This document shows positions 18,968 to 28,466 of a stretch of DNA of 64,000 nt, one piece after another. The stretch is from Tistrella mobilis (GTDB taxonomy: Bacteria > Pseudomonadota > Alphaproteobacteria > Tistrellales > Tistrellaceae), in NCBI RefSeq assembly GCF_039634785.1, contig NZ_JBBIAB010000018.1, positions 1 to 64,000 of the forward strand, given 5' to 3'. The notes beneath the pieces are model-generated. The model made no database searches, was not told the origin of the DNA, and saw only the letters and a program-made list of their open reading frames with translations. The position numbers and the translations under genes are program-made. Position 1 is the first letter of the stretch; each line of letters begins with the position of its first letter.

Positions 18968-21805
18968 ATGAAGGTCGTCGTCGTCGAATCGCCTGCGAAA
19001 GCCAAGACGATCAACAAGTATCTCGGCGATGACTTCAAGGTCCTCGCGAGCTACGGCCATGTCAGCGATCTGCCGGCCAAGGATGGATCGGTGCGTCCGG
19101 ACGAGGACTTCGCGATGACCTACGAGGTCGATCCGAAGTCCGAACAGCATCTGAAGGCCATCGCCAGCGCGCTCAAGGGCGCCGATCAGCTCTTCCTCGC
19201 CACCGACCCGGATCGCGAGGGCGAGGCGATCAGCTGGCATGTCCACAATGCCCTCACCCGGCGCGGCGCGCTCAAGGGCGTGCCGGTCAAGCGGGTGGTG
19301 TTCCACGAGATCACCAAAAGCGCGGTGCAGAAGGCGATCGCCAACCCGCGCGACATCGACATGAACCTGGTCAACGCCCAGCAGGCGCGCCGGGCGCTGG
19401 ACTATCTGGTCGGCTTCAACCTGTCGCCGGTGCTGTGGCGCAAGCTGCCCGGCTCCCGCTCGGCCGGCCGCGTCCAGTCTGTGGCGCTGCGGCTGATCTG
19501 CGAGCGCGAGGCCGAGATCGAGGCCTTCCGCAGCCGGGAATACTGGACGATCGATGCCGAATTCGCCGCAGGCGAGCGCCGGCTGCTCGCCCGGCTGCAC
19601 GCGCTCGACGGCAAGAAGCTCGACAAATTCGCCCTCGGCTCCGAGGAAGAGACCAAGGCTGTGCTGGGCAGGCTGGAGGCGCTCTCCGACTGGCGCGTCT
19701 CCGACGTCGAGCGCAAGCAGGGCCGCCGCAACCCGGCGCCCCCCTTCACCACCTCGACCCTGCAGCAGGAAGCCAGCCGCAAGCTCGGCTTCTCGGCCAA
19801 AAAGACCATGCAGGTCGCCCAGAAGCTTTACGAGGGCATCTCGCTCGGCCGCGAGACCGTCGGTCTGATCACCTATATGCGAACCGACAGCGTCAACCTG
19901 TCGAACGAGGCGGTGGCCGCGATCCGCGACATGGTCGACCAGGTCCACGGGCCCCGCTACCTGCCCGACCGGCCGCGCAGCTTCGCCAACAAGGCCAAGA
20001 ACGCCCAGGAAGCGCATGAAGCCGTGCGCCCGACCGACGTGTTCCGCCGACCGAAAGAGATCCGGTCCCATCTCGACGACGACCAGTTCCGGCTCTACGA
20101 GCTGATCTGGAAGCGCACGGTCGCCAGCCAGATGGCGGCGGCGATCCTGGATCAGGTCGCGATCGAGGTGACCGACGGTGCGAAGGTCGCGACCTTCCGC
20201 GCCACCGGCAGCGTCATCGCCTTCGACGGCTTCCTGGCGCTTTACCAGGAAGGCCGCGACGACGAGGAAGAGGACGAGGAAAAGCGTCTGCCGAATTTCG
20301 AGCGGGCCGAACCGCTCGATCGTGGCCCGCTGAAATCCGACCAGCATTTCACCGAGCCGCCGCCGCGCTATACCGAAGCGACGCTGGTGAAGAAGCTCGA
20401 GGAACTGGGCATCGGCCGCCCGTCGACCTATGCCTCGATCATCTCGGTGCTTCAGGACCGCAACTATGTGGTGCTGGACAAGAAGCGCTTCGTGCCCGAA
20501 GACCGTGGCTGGCTGGTCACCGCCTTCCTGGTCAGCTTCTTCGACCGCTATGTCGAATATGATTTCACCGCCCGGCTCGAGAACGAACTCGACCAGGTGG
20601 CCGAAGGCGAGGTGGACTGGAAGGCCGTGCTGCGCGCCTTCTGGGACGCTTTCCACATGGCGATCGACGGCACCAGCGATCTGAAGATCTCCGACGTGCT
20701 GACGGCGGTCGAGGCGCGGCTCGAATCCCATGTCTTCCCCGACAAGGGTGACGGCAGCGATCCGCGCGCCTGTCCGGCCTGCGCCAATGGCCGGCTGTCG
20801 CTGCGCCTCGGCAAGTTCGGCTCTTTCGTCGCCTGCTCCAACTATCCTGAGTGCAAGTTCACCCGGCCGGTCGGCGGTGCCGCCGGCACCGGTGACGGGG
20901 CATCGGAAGCCGGCGCCACCGGGCTGGATGTCGGCCCCAAGCATCTGGGCGACGACCCGGCGACGGGCCTGCCCGTCACCCTGCGCAAGGGCCCCTATGG
21001 CGTCTATGTCCAGCTGGGCGACGGCGGCAAGGGGGAAGAAAAGCCCAAGCGCGCCTCGCTGCCCAAGGGGCTGACGCCCGAGGCGGTCACCCTCGACATC
21101 GCCCTCGGCCTGCTGGCCCTGCCGCGCGAGATCGGCCAGCACCCCGAGACCGGCGAGATGATCACCGCCGGCATCGGCCGGTTCGGCCCGTATCTGAAGC
21201 ATAACGGCGCTTTCAAATCGCTCACTCCCGACGACGATGTGCTGACCATCGGCATCAACCGGGCGGTCGCCCTGCTCGCCGAGGCACCCAAGGGCCGCGG
21301 CGGTTCGGTCGCACCGCTGCGCGTGCTGGGCGAACATCCCTCGGGCGGCGAGATCGCGCTCTACAAGGGCCGCTACGGGCCTTATGTGAAGCATGGATCG
21401 GTGAACGCCACCCTGCCCCGCGCGGCCGATCCCGAGGCGCTGACGCTGGACGAGGCCGTGGCCCTGGTCGATGCCCGCGCGGCCGCGACCGGCAAGAAGG
21501 CAAAGCCGGCGAAGAAGGCGTCCGCATCGAAGGCCAAGGCCGAGAAGCCCGCGGCCAAGGCGACGAAGGCATCCACCGCCAAGGCCGCCACCGCCACCAA
21601 GGCCAAGGCCGCGCCGAAGCGCAAGGCCGCCGCAGCGGCCGAGCCCGACGAGGTGCCTTTCGACGATGCCGTGCCGGCGAAGGCGGCTGCGAGCAAGGCG
21701 GCGCCGAAGAAGGCGACCGCCCCCAAGGCGGCGGCTGCGAAGAAGCCCGCGCCGAAGAAGCCCTCGCCGAAGAAGGCTGCCGCGAAGACGAGTGCCGCCG
21801 GCTGA
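18968..21805 (+). CDS. topA: DNA topoisomerase I (omega protein)
   Basis: Type IA topoisomerase that relaxes negative supercoils by single-strand passage. The 945-residue protein opens with the Toprim domain (VVVESPAKAKTINKYLG; DPDREGEAISWH). It has the active-site Tyr303 in LITYMRTDS, one Cys4 zinc ribbon from about residue 602 (CPAC...CSNYPEC), and glycine-rich C-terminal repeats (GRFGPYLKH, GRYGPYVKH). It ends in an about 100-residue Ala/Lys-rich basic tail, as in many alphaproteobacterial and actinobacterial TopA proteins, which aids DNA binding. The ATG at 18968 is preferred over upstream starts because the protein then begins immediately before the Toprim strand. Part of the dprA-topA-rnr run. 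Confidence 0.95.
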   Translation: MKVVVVESPAKAKTINKYLGDDFKVLASYGHVSDLPAKDGSVRPDEDFAMTYEVDPKSEQHLKAIASALKGADQLFLATDPDREGEAISWHVHNALTRRGALKGVPVKRVVFHEITKSAVQKAIANPRDIDMNLVNAQQARRALDYLVGFNLSPVLWRKLPGSRSAGRVQSVALRLICEREAEIEAFRSREYWTIDAEFAAGERRLLARLHALDGKKLDKFALGSEEETKAVLGRLEALSDWRVSDVERKQGRRNPAPPFTTSTLQQEASRKLGFSAKKTMQVAQKLYEGISLGRETVGLITYMRTDSVNLSNEAVAAIRDMVDQVHGPRYLPDRPRSFANKAKNAQEAHEAVRPTDVFRRPKEIRSHLDDDQFRLYELIWKRTVASQMAAAILDQVAIEVTDGAKVATFRATGSVIAFDGFLALYQEGRDDEEEDEEKRLPNFERAEPLDRGPLKSDQHFTEPPPRYTEATLVKKLEELGIGRPSTYASIISVLQDRNYVVLDKKRFVPEDRGWLVTAFLVSFFDRYVEYDFTARLENELDQVAEGEVDWKAVLRAFWDAFHMAIDGTSDLKISDVLTAVEARLESHVFPDKGDGSDPRACPACANGRLSLRLGKFGSFVACSNYPECKFTRPVGGAAGTGDGASEAGATGLDVGPKHLGDDPATGLPVTLRKGPYGVYVQLGDGGKGEEKPKRASLPKGLTPEAVTLDIALGLLALPREIGQHPETGEMITAGIGRFGPYLKHNGAFKSLTPDDDVLTIGINRAVALLAEAPKGRGGSVAPLRVLGEHPSGGEIALYKGRYGPYVKHGSVNATLPRAADPEALTLDEAVALVDARAAATGKKAKPAKKASASKAKAEKPAAKATKASTAKAATATKAKAAPKRKAAAAAEPDEVPFDDAVPAKAAASKAAPKKATAPKAAAAKKPAPKKPSPKKAAAKTSAAG

Positions 21806-21997
21806 GGCCGGCGGCAACCTTTCGCGCCCCCGGATGTTCGCCCGAAACAGCGGGCACCGACCTCCAACCACTTGATCGCACACGGCAGGTTTGCGTGCCC
21901 ACGGCTTGCGGGGCGGACGCGGGCGGCGTACCGTGCCGCAGGATGATGCCGGCCGTGCGTCCACGGGCGGCGCCCGCAGAGAAAGCCACCAGCAGCC

Positions 21998-24343
21998 TTG
22001 ACCTCCTCCTCGGACGACGGCACCGACCGCCTGCCCACCCGCGAACAGATCCTGGCCTTCATCGCCGAGAGCGACCGACCGGTCGGCAAGCGCGAGATCG
22101 CGCGCGCCTTCAACATCACCGGCGGCGCCCGCATCGCGCTGAAACGGATCCTGCGCGAGTTGAAAGAGGACGGCACCCTGAAGCGCGCCGGGCCGCGCCG
22201 CGTCGCCGAACCCGGCGTCCTGCCCTCGGTGCTGGTGGTCGACGTGGTCTCCATCGACGACGAGACCGGGGAGGCCGAAGCCCGGCCGGCGGTCTGGGAC
22301 GACGACGAGCGCGGGCCCCCGCCGCCGATCGTGGTGCTGCGCGAAGGCGGTCTGCGCCCACGTGACGAGGCGGCCCCCGGCTTCGGCGACCGGCTGCTGG
22401 TCCGCCTGCATCGCGGCGATGCCGATGCCTATGAAGCCCGCGTGATCCGCCGGCTGGAAACCCGGTCGCGCCGGGTGACCGGGGCCATCCGCTCGATCGA
22501 TTACGGCTGGCGGCTGATCCCGGCCGACCGCCGTGCCAAGACCGATTATTCGATCGAAGAGGCAGATCTGGGCGGCGCCGAGGACGGCGAATTCGTCGTG
22601 GCCGAAACCCTGCCCGGCCGGCGGCTGGGCCTGCCGCGGGCCCGGGTGGTGAAGCGGCTGGGCCAGGAGCAGACGGCGCCCGCCATCATCGACCTTGCGA
22701 TCGAGGCCCACGGCATCCCCGATCACTTCCCGGCCGCCGCCGTGCGCGAGGCCGAGGCGGCGACGGCGCCGAAACTCTCCGCCGGTCGCGAGGATCTGCG
22801 CTCCATCCCCTTCGTCACCATCGACGGCGAGGATGCCCGCGACTTCGACGATGCGGTCCATGCCGAGCCCGACCCGGATCCGACCAATCCCGACGGCCAC
22901 ATCATCCGGGTCGCGATCGCCGATGTCGCCCATTACGTCACCGCCGGCAGCGCGCTCGACCGGTCGGCCGAAGAGCGCGGCAATTCGGTCTACTTCCCCG
23001 ACCGGGTGGTGCCGATGCTGCCGGAAGCGCTGTCCAACGGGCTGTGCTCGCTGCGCCCGCACGAGGATCGCTACTGCCTGGCCGCGATGATGCGCATCGA
23101 CGGCCAGGGCACCCTGCTGGAACACCGCTTCGTGCGCGGGCTGATGCGCTCGGCCGCGCGGCTGACCTATAACCGGGTTCAGGCTGCGCATGAGGGCCGG
23201 CCCGATGCCGAGATCGAGCCGCTGATGGCGCCGGTCATCCAGCCGCTCTATGCCGCCTTCCAGGTGCTGGATGCCGCCCGGCGCCGGCGCGGCGCGCTCG
23301 AGATCGACATGCCCGAACGCCGGGTGGTCATGGACGAGACCGGCCGGGTGACCGATATCCGCACCCGCCAGCGCTTCGACGCCCACAAGCTGATCGAAGA
23401 GTTCATGATCCTGGCCAATGTGGCCGCCGCCGACACGCTGCTTCGCCGCAACCGGCCCTGCCTGTTCCGCGTCCACGACCAGCCGCCGGCCGACAAGGTC
23501 TCGGTGCTGCGCGACTATGTGAAGTCGCTGGGCCTCAGCTTCACCAATTCGGTGCATGTCGACCCGCGCGACTTCAACCGCCTGCTCAAGGCGGTGGCGA
23601 ACACGCCGCTGGAGCATCAGGTGAACACCACCGTACTCCGCAGCCAGTCGCAGGCGACCTACAGCCCCGACAATATCGGCCATTTCGGCCTGTCGCTGGA
23701 ACGCTACGCCCATTTCACCTCGCCGATCCGGCGCTATGCCGATCTGATCGTGCACCGGTCGCTGATCAAGGCGCTGAACCTCGGCGCCGACGGGCTGGAC
23801 GGGGCGGCCGCCGACGGTCTGCATGCGCTGGGCGAACATCTGTCGATCACCGAGCGCCGCGCCGACCTGGCCGAGCGCGAGGTGACCAACCGCCTGCTGG
23901 TGGTGTTCCTGGCCAACCGGGTGGGCGCCACCTTCGGCGGCCGCATCACCGGCGTCCACGGCGTCGGCCTGTTCGTCGAACTGGACGAGACCGGGGCCGA
24001 CGGCTTCGTGCCGATCTCTACCCTCGGCCGCGAATTCTTCATCCTGGATCCGTCGGAACAGGCGCTGATCGGCGAACGCTCTGGCATGCGCTTCACCCTG
24101 GGCGACCGGGTCGAGGTGCGGCTGCGCGAGGCCGATATCGTGGCAGGCGGGCTGCTGTTCGAACTGATCGAAGGCGGCCGTGCCGGCAAGCCGCCGACCC
24201 CGGGCCAGGTCAAGCGCCTGAAGGCCATCGCCCGCGAGGTGGCGGCCGAACGGGCCCGCAACCGCCGCGACGGCGGCGGCGGCCGGGGTCCGAAAACCGG
24301 CCGCAACCAGAACGGCCGCCATGGGGGATCGAGGAGACGCTGA
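21998..24343 (+). CDS. rnr: Ribonuclease R
   Basis: 3'-5' exoribonuclease that degrades structured RNA. The 781-residue protein has an N-terminal winged-helix region (residues 5-60), cold-shock-like domains, and the RNB catalytic domain. The metal-binding Asp cluster is at about 273-287 (TIDGEDARDFDDAVH), and YFPDRVVPMLPE and HFTSPIRRYADL lie further on. An S1 RNA-binding domain sits near 645-725 (GRITGVHGVGLFVELDETGA), followed by a basic Arg/Gly tail. The best start is a TTG at 21998, since no in-frame ATG lies nearby, so start confidence is modest. Its stop overlaps the following aldolase gene (TGATG), showing coupling of an RNase to a metabolic gene. Confidence 0.92.
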   Translation: MTSSSDDGTDRLPTREQILAFIAESDRPVGKREIARAFNITGGARIALKRILRELKEDGTLKRAGPRRVAEPGVLPSVLVVDVVSIDDETGEAEARPAVWDDDERGPPPPIVVLREGGLRPRDEAAPGFGDRLLVRLHRGDADAYEARVIRRLETRSRRVTGAIRSIDYGWRLIPADRRAKTDYSIEEADLGGAEDGEFVVAETLPGRRLGLPRARVVKRLGQEQTAPAIIDLAIEAHGIPDHFPAAAVREAEAATAPKLSAGREDLRSIPFVTIDGEDARDFDDAVHAEPDPDPTNPDGHIIRVAIADVAHYVTAGSALDRSAEERGNSVYFPDRVVPMLPEALSNGLCSLRPHEDRYCLAAMMRIDGQGTLLEHRFVRGLMRSAARLTYNRVQAAHEGRPDAEIEPLMAPVIQPLYAAFQVLDAARRRRGALEIDMPERRVVMDETGRVTDIRTRQRFDAHKLIEEFMILANVAAADTLLRRNRPCLFRVHDQPPADKVSVLRDYVKSLGLSFTNSVHVDPRDFNRLLKAVANTPLEHQVNTTVLRSQSQATYSPDNIGHFGLSLERYAHFTSPIRRYADLIVHRSLIKALNLGADGLDGAAADGLHALGEHLSITERRADLAEREVTNRLLVVFLANRVGATFGGRITGVHGVGLFVELDETGADGFVPISTLGREFFILDPSEQALIGERSGMRFTLGDRVEVRLREADIVAGGLLFELIEGGRAGKPPTPGQVKRLKAIAREVAAERARNRRDGGGGRGPKTGRNQNGRHGGSRRR

Positions 24344-25113
24344 TGATCGAGAACCGGCTGCGCCGCATCATTCAGGAAGCGGACGGCTTCGCCGTCGGCA
24401 CCTTCCTGATGTCCGACAGCGCCACATCGGCGGCGCTGATGGATGCCGCGGGCTACGATTTCCTGGCGATCGATCGCCAGCACGGCGTGATCGACGACGC
24501 CACCTGTCTGCGCCTGCTGGCCGAATGCGGCCGTCACGGCACCACGCCGATCGTGCGCATCCCGGCCAACCGGCCCGAGGATGCGATGCGGGCGCTGGAC
24601 CATGGGGCGCTGGGCGTGATCGCACCGCTGATCGACGACGACGCCGGTGCGGCGATGCTGGCCGGCGCCTGCCGTTTCCCGCCCCGCGGCGGGCGCAGTT
24701 TCGGGCCGGTGCGCGCAGCCCCCATCCATGGCCGCAGCTATCTGCAGGCCATCGACGACAGCGTGCTCGCGATCGCGATGATCGAAACCCGCGCCGGGCT
24801 GGATGCGCTGGACCGGATTCTGGCCGTGCCCGGCCTGGATGCGATCTTCGTCGGCCCCAATGATCTGGGCCTGGCGCTCGGCCTGGGCTTCACCGGCGGC
24901 CGCACCGACACACAGCCGGCGCTGGCCGAAGCCGTGACCGGCATCGTCACCCGCGCCCGCGGTGCCGGCATTCCGGCCGGCATCCATTGCACCGATCCGG
25001 CGATGGCCCGGGCGATGCGCGGCCTTGGCTACCGCTTCGCCACGGTCGGCAGCGATCTTGGGCTGATGGCCCAGGCGGCCGCCGCCAGCGCCGACCAGTC
25101 CCGCGCCTCCTGA
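24343..25113 (+). CDS. HpcH/HpaI family aldolase
   Basis: Cytoplasmic class II pyruvate aldolase of 256 residues. It probably cleaves or makes a 4-hydroxy-2-oxo acid such as 2-dehydro-3-deoxyglucarate or 4-hydroxy-2-oxoheptanedioate. Family landmarks are the N-terminal barrel strand FLAIDRQHG (usually EHG; here QHG), the GGRSFGPVRA loop, the metal-ligand Glu in MIETRAGLDALD, and FVGPNDLGLALG with the second metal-ligand Asp. The start ATG overlaps the rnr stop and has GAGGAG at 24331-24336. Substrate is not deducible. Overlap with rnr suggests constitutive expression. Confidence 0.87.
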   Translation: MIENRLRRIIQEADGFAVGTFLMSDSATSAALMDAAGYDFLAIDRQHGVIDDATCLRLLAECGRHGTTPIVRIPANRPEDAMRALDHGALGVIAPLIDDDAGAAMLAGACRFPPRGGRSFGPVRAAPIHGRSYLQAIDDSVLAIAMIETRAGLDALDRILAVPGLDAIFVGPNDLGLALGLGFTGGRTDTQPALAEAVTGIVTRARGAGIPAGIHCTDPAMARAMRGLGYRFATVGSDLGLMAQAAAASADQSRAS

Positions 25114-25154
25114 CCTGCTGCTCCCCCTTTAGACCACGAAGGCCCACCCTTTCC

Positions 25155-26402
25155 ATGTCCGTCCGTCCCGAGCATGCCGCCGCCGGTGCCGGCCAGCCGC
25201 CGATGTTGAAGCTTGCCCTGATCCTGGGGCTGCTTGCGGCCTTCGGGCCCCTGTCGATCGACATGTATCTGCCGGCCTTCCCGGCGATCGGCGCCGATCT
25301 GAAGGCGGATGCCGCGGCCGTGCAGGCGACGCTGGCGCTGTTCTTTATGGGCATCGCCGGTGGCCAGCTGGTCTATGGGCCGCTGGCCGACCGCTTCGGC
25401 CGACGGCGGCCGCTGCTGGCCGGCTGTCTGCTCTATGCAGCCGGCAGCATCGGCTGCGCGCTGGCCACCGATGTCGACCAGCTGATCGCCTTCCGTCTGG
25501 TGCAGGCGCTGGGCGGCTGTGCCGGCATGGTGATGTCGCGGGCGGTGATCCGCGATCTGTTCGATGAACGCCATTCGGCGGTGATGCTGGCCCGGCTGAT
25601 GCTGGTGATGGGCGCCGCCCCCATCCTGGCACCGCTGATCGGCGGCCAGCTGCTGGAAATCGCCGGCTGGCGGGCGATCTTCTGGCTGCTCACGGGGGTG
25701 GGCGTGCTGGCGCTGGTGGTGGTGGCGCTGTTCCTGCCCGAAAGCCTGCCGGCCGAACGCCGCCGGCGCCAGGGGCCGGGAGAGATCGCCCTCACCTATC
25801 TGCGCTTCGCCATCGACCGGCGCTTCATCGCCCCGGCGCTCGCCAGCGGTGCGGCGATGGGGGCGATGTTCGCCTATATCTCGGGCTCGCCCTTCGTCTT
25901 CATCGAACTGCACCAGGTGCCGCCGGCCGCCTATGGCTGGCTGTTCGGCGCCAATGCCGCCGGCCTGATCCTGGCCTCGCAGTTCAATGCCCGGCTGGTG
26001 CGGCGCTCAAGCCCGGCACAGATCATGCGCCGGGCCAATCTGGTTCAGGCCGTGGCGGGGCTGGTGCTGGTGGCGGTGGCGATCAGTGCCGTTTCCACCC
26101 CCGGCACCGCGCTGGCGCTGGTGGCGATCATGCTGCCGCTGTTCCTGTGCATCGCCATGAACGGGCTGATCAATCCCAATGCCACCGCCGTGGCCATGGC
26201 CCCCTTCGGCGCCCGGGCCGGCAGTGCCGCCGCCCTGCTGGGGCTGATCCAGTTCGGCACCGGCGCCATCTCGGCCGCCATCGTCGGCGCGCTCGACGAC
26301 GGCACGGCCTGGCCGATGGCGGCGGTCATCGCGGGCATGGGAATCGCCGGGGCGATCGCGGCCCGTCTGGCCGTCCATACGCCCCCGACGGTGAGGCGAT
26401 GA
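25155..26402 (+). CDS. MFS multidrug efflux protein, Bcr/CflA family
   Basis: Proton-driven exporter of 415 residues with 12 predicted membrane helices. The Bcr/CflA signature LSIDMYLPAFPAIGADL begins helix 1. The MFS loop GPLADRFGRRRPLL follows helix 2, and motif C-like glycines are in helix 5 (GAAPILAPLIGGQLLE). Family members export bicyclomycin, chloramphenicol, sulfonamide or small metabolites such as cysteine. The ATG at 25155 precedes the family N-terminus by about 15 residues. It follows the aldolase by 41 bases and may be co-transcribed. A second family member is at 58862-60046. Confidence 0.9.
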   Translation: MSVRPEHAAAGAGQPPMLKLALILGLLAAFGPLSIDMYLPAFPAIGADLKADAAAVQATLALFFMGIAGGQLVYGPLADRFGRRRPLLAGCLLYAAGSIGCALATDVDQLIAFRLVQALGGCAGMVMSRAVIRDLFDERHSAVMLARLMLVMGAAPILAPLIGGQLLEIAGWRAIFWLLTGVGVLALVVVALFLPESLPAERRRRQGPGEIALTYLRFAIDRRFIAPALASGAAMGAMFAYISGSPFVFIELHQVPPAAYGWLFGANAAGLILASQFNARLVRRSSPAQIMRRANLVQAVAGLVLVAVAISAVSTPGTALALVAIMLPLFLCIAMNGLINPNATAVAMAPFGARAGSAAALLGLIQFGTGAISAAIVGALDDGTAWPMAAVIAGMGIAGAIAARLAVHTPPTVRR

Positions 26403-26456
26403 TTGCCATGCCCGGACGAAACCACTACTAATCGAAGAAGCGCGACCATCTTAAAA

Positions 26457-26489
26457 CGCGAAACGGATTTGTGTTTTTCTCGTTTCGCG
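26457..26489. promoter_or_regulatory. Inverted repeat upstream of fpr
   Basis: CGCGAAACG at 26457-26465 and CGTTTCGCG at 26481-26489 form a perfect nine-base inverted repeat around a 15-base T-rich centre, in a comparatively AT-rich stretch 40-72 bases before the fpr start. It could be an operator or an RNA hairpin. No T-run follows, so it is not an obvious terminator for the preceding efflux gene. Confidence 0.5.
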
Positions 26490-26528
26490 ATGCGGCCCTC
26501 TCCACGCCAGACCTTGGAAGCTTGAGCG

Positions 26529-27302
26529 ATGAGCAACATCCGTACCGAGCGCGTGATCGACGTTCACCACTGGACAGACCGGCTGTTCAGCTTCACGACG
26601 ACGCGTGATCCGGCATTCCGCTTCGAAAACGGCCAGTTCACCATGATCGGGCTCGAGGTCAACGGCAAGCCGCTGCTTCGCGCCTACAGCGTCGCCAGCC
26701 CGAACTATGAAGAGACGCTGGAATTCCTCAGCATCAAGGTGCAGGACGGCCCGCTGACCTCCAGGCTTCAGCACATCAAGCGCGGCGACGCGCTGCTGGT
26801 CGGCGCCAAGCCGGTCGGCACGCTGGTGAAAGACAATCTGCGCCCGGGCCGCACGCTCTATATGCTGTCGACCGGCACCGGCCTTGCGCCCTTCATGAGC
26901 CTGATCCGCGATCCCGACGTCTATGACCGCTTCGAGAAGGTGGTCCTGACCCATACCTGCCGCGAGGTCAGCGAACTGGCCTATCACGACTACATCTCGA
27001 AAGAGATGCCGGCGCACGAATATTTCGGCGATGCGGTGCGGGAGCAGCTGATCTACTACCCCTCGGTGACCCGAGAGCCGTTCCGCAACCAGGGCCGGAT
27101 CACCGACCTGATCGACAGCGGCAAGCTGTTCACCGATATCGGCCTGCCGGAATTCACGCCCGAGCATGACCGGATCATGATCTGCGGCAGCCCGGAAATG
27201 CTCGCCGACCTGCAGAAGCGGGCTGAAGACCGCGGCTTCACCGAGGGCAATACCAGCCGCCCCGGCGAGTATGTGATCGAGAAGGCCTTCGTCGACCGCT
27301 GA
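26529..27302 (+). CDS. fpr: Ferredoxin--NADP reductase
   Basis: FAD enzyme of 257 residues that passes electrons between NADPH and ferredoxin or flavodoxin, used in redox balance and iron-sulfur repair. The FAD site is RAYSVASPNYEETLEFLSIK (about residues 57-76). The NADP site is LSTGTGLAPFMSLIRDP. The C-terminus ends IEKAFVDR, the form typical of the alphaproteobacterial FprA subgroup. Length is normal. It is a single gene with its own AT-rich upstream region and an inverted repeat. Confidence 0.93.
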   Translation: MSNIRTERVIDVHHWTDRLFSFTTTRDPAFRFENGQFTMIGLEVNGKPLLRAYSVASPNYEETLEFLSIKVQDGPLTSRLQHIKRGDALLVGAKPVGTLVKDNLRPGRTLYMLSTGTGLAPFMSLIRDPDVYDRFEKVVLTHTCREVSELAYHDYISKEMPAHEYFGDAVREQLIYYPSVTREPFRNQGRITDLIDSGKLFTDIGLPEFTPEHDRIMICGSPEMLADLQKRAEDRGFTEGNTSRPGEYVIEKAFVDR

Positions 27303-27333
27303 TCGGCGCGCCACCGTCAGGCCCCGGCCCGGC

Positions 27334-27975
27334 TCAGCCGGCCGGGGATGGCGCAGACGGCCTGCAGACGACATCCCGCCGCCGGGCCGGCAGCTCGGCA
27401 CTTTCCAGCAGCTCCCAGAGCGGCAGGGACAGCGGCGGCACCACCCGCCAGTGGAAGGCGACCAGCAGCCGGGTCACCACCGGCCTGGCGCCCTCGCCGC
27501 CGCCCTGGCCCAGCGGCAGCACCATCCGGGCATAATGCAGCCGGCGCCGGCTGCCGGGCCGCACATAGAGCGCCAGCGCCAGCCAGCACAGCCCCTCGGC
27601 CGTGGAGGGCCCATAGGTGGCGGCGGCGCGGCTGCGCAGCTCTTCCGGCAGCGCGTCGGGCAGCTCGCGCCCGGTCAGATCCCGATCGAACATCTCACGC
27701 AGGCGCTCGCCCGCCGTGCGCACCCGCCAGCGATCGGCGGCCAGCACGTCGAGCAGCATCAGCCGGGGCAGGATCCGGCGCAGCGCCTGCGGATCGACGG
27801 CAGACGGGGGCGGCAGAGCCGCTGAAGACGGCCGCCAGTCGCGCCAGAGGTCGAACAGGGTCGCGAAGGCGCCCCTCCGCCCCAGCAGCCGCCGGAACCC
27901 CTCTTCACCGACTTCGTATGCCACCGCAATTCCCCGGTCTGGTCCGGGCAGCCGGTCTGGGGCCTGCCTCGGCAT
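27334..27975 (-). CDS. PAS domain-containing protein (PAS_5 family)
   Basis: Protein of 213 residues built around one PAS_5-type domain. The family pattern is recognisable: a WRDWRP start, then LPPPSAVDPQALRRILPRLMLLDVL, then a strand with WRVRTAGERLREMFDRDLTGRELPDAL. The last quarter has LYVRPGSRRRLHYARMVLPLGQGG and VARLLVAFHW-like strands. Such proteins are common in alphaproteobacteria and their ligand is unknown. No kinase or cyclase domain is attached. It is divergent from rpmG with 270 bases between them. The start is uncertain, as the Shine-Dalgarno is weak. Confidence 0.75.
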   Translation of the reverse strand: MPRQAPDRLPGPDRGIAVAYEVGEEGFRRLLGRRGAFATLFDLWRDWRPSSAALPPPSAVDPQALRRILPRLMLLDVLAADRWRVRTAGERLREMFDRDLTGRELPDALPEELRSRAAATYGPSTAEGLCWLALALYVRPGSRRRLHYARMVLPLGQGGGEGARPVVTRLLVAFHWRVVPPLSLPLWELLESAELPARRRDVVCRPSAPSPAG

Positions 27976-28050
27976 GCAGCCTGCAGCTTAGCCGCACCGG
28001 GGTGAAATGGGCAGTGACGCCTTGGAAAGCATCACAACCGGACACGGCGC

Positions 28051-28078
28051 TTGACAAGGCTGCGCCCATGAATAAGGT
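28051..28078 (+). promoter_or_regulatory. Likely rpmG promoter
   Basis: A consensus -35 TTGACA at 28051-28056 is followed after 16 bases by TAAGGT at 28073-28078 as a possible -10. The rpmG start lies 168 bases further on, giving a long untranslated leader or a second promoter. Confidence 0.5.
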
Positions 28079-28245
28079 GCACGTCTCTACGTCCGGCGCC
28101 GACGTTACGGCGCCGTCAACGAACACCCGCGCGATCGGCCGCCAGCCGGTCGCCCGCCCCCGGGAGACCGGGGGACGGCGGGGCGCCGGTGGCCCTGATG
28201 CCGCCGCCCTCCGGGGCAACCGGATAGCGATACGAGGATTGAGCG

Positions 28246-28413
28246 ATGGCCAAGCCCGCCACCGTGCAGATCAAGCTGGTCAGCTCCGAGGGGACCGGCT
28301 TCTTCTACGTGACCAAGAAGAACCCGCGCACCCAGACCGAGAAGCTCCAGCTGCGCAAGTACGACCCGAAGCTGCGCAAGCACGTGCTGTTCAAGGAAGC
28401 CAAGATCAAGTGA
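28246..28413 (+). CDS. rpmG: 50S ribosomal protein L33
   Basis: Ribosomal large-subunit protein of 55 residues, read directly as [18 protein letters not shown]... ending [11 protein letters not shown]. It has [15 protein letters not shown] and the [11 protein letters not shown] stretch of L33. It contains no cysteines, so it is the zinc-independent paralogue type. The ATG at 28246 is preceded by GAGGATTGAG. It stands alone and is followed by a strong hairpin terminator. In many Rhodospirillales, rpmG lies, as here, beside pleD and divK. Confidence 0.95.
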   Translation: MAKPATVQIKLVSSEGTGFFYVTKKNPRTQTEKLQLRKYDPKLRKHVLFKEAKIK

Positions 28414-28466
28414 TCCCGGCCTCCCTTCGGGGAGGATGCGGATCGCTCAGGCGACCGACGACGCGA

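Noticed and set aside
18173-24322. Open frame of over 2,000 codons on the minus strand across dprA, topA and rnr
   Set aside because: It is antisense to three certain genes, low in complexity, with no domain pattern. Such frames are expected in GC-rich coding DNA.
26510-26523. Third copy of the TTCCAAGG element upstream of fpr
   Set aside because: Only eight bases match, which is expected by chance in 64 kb.
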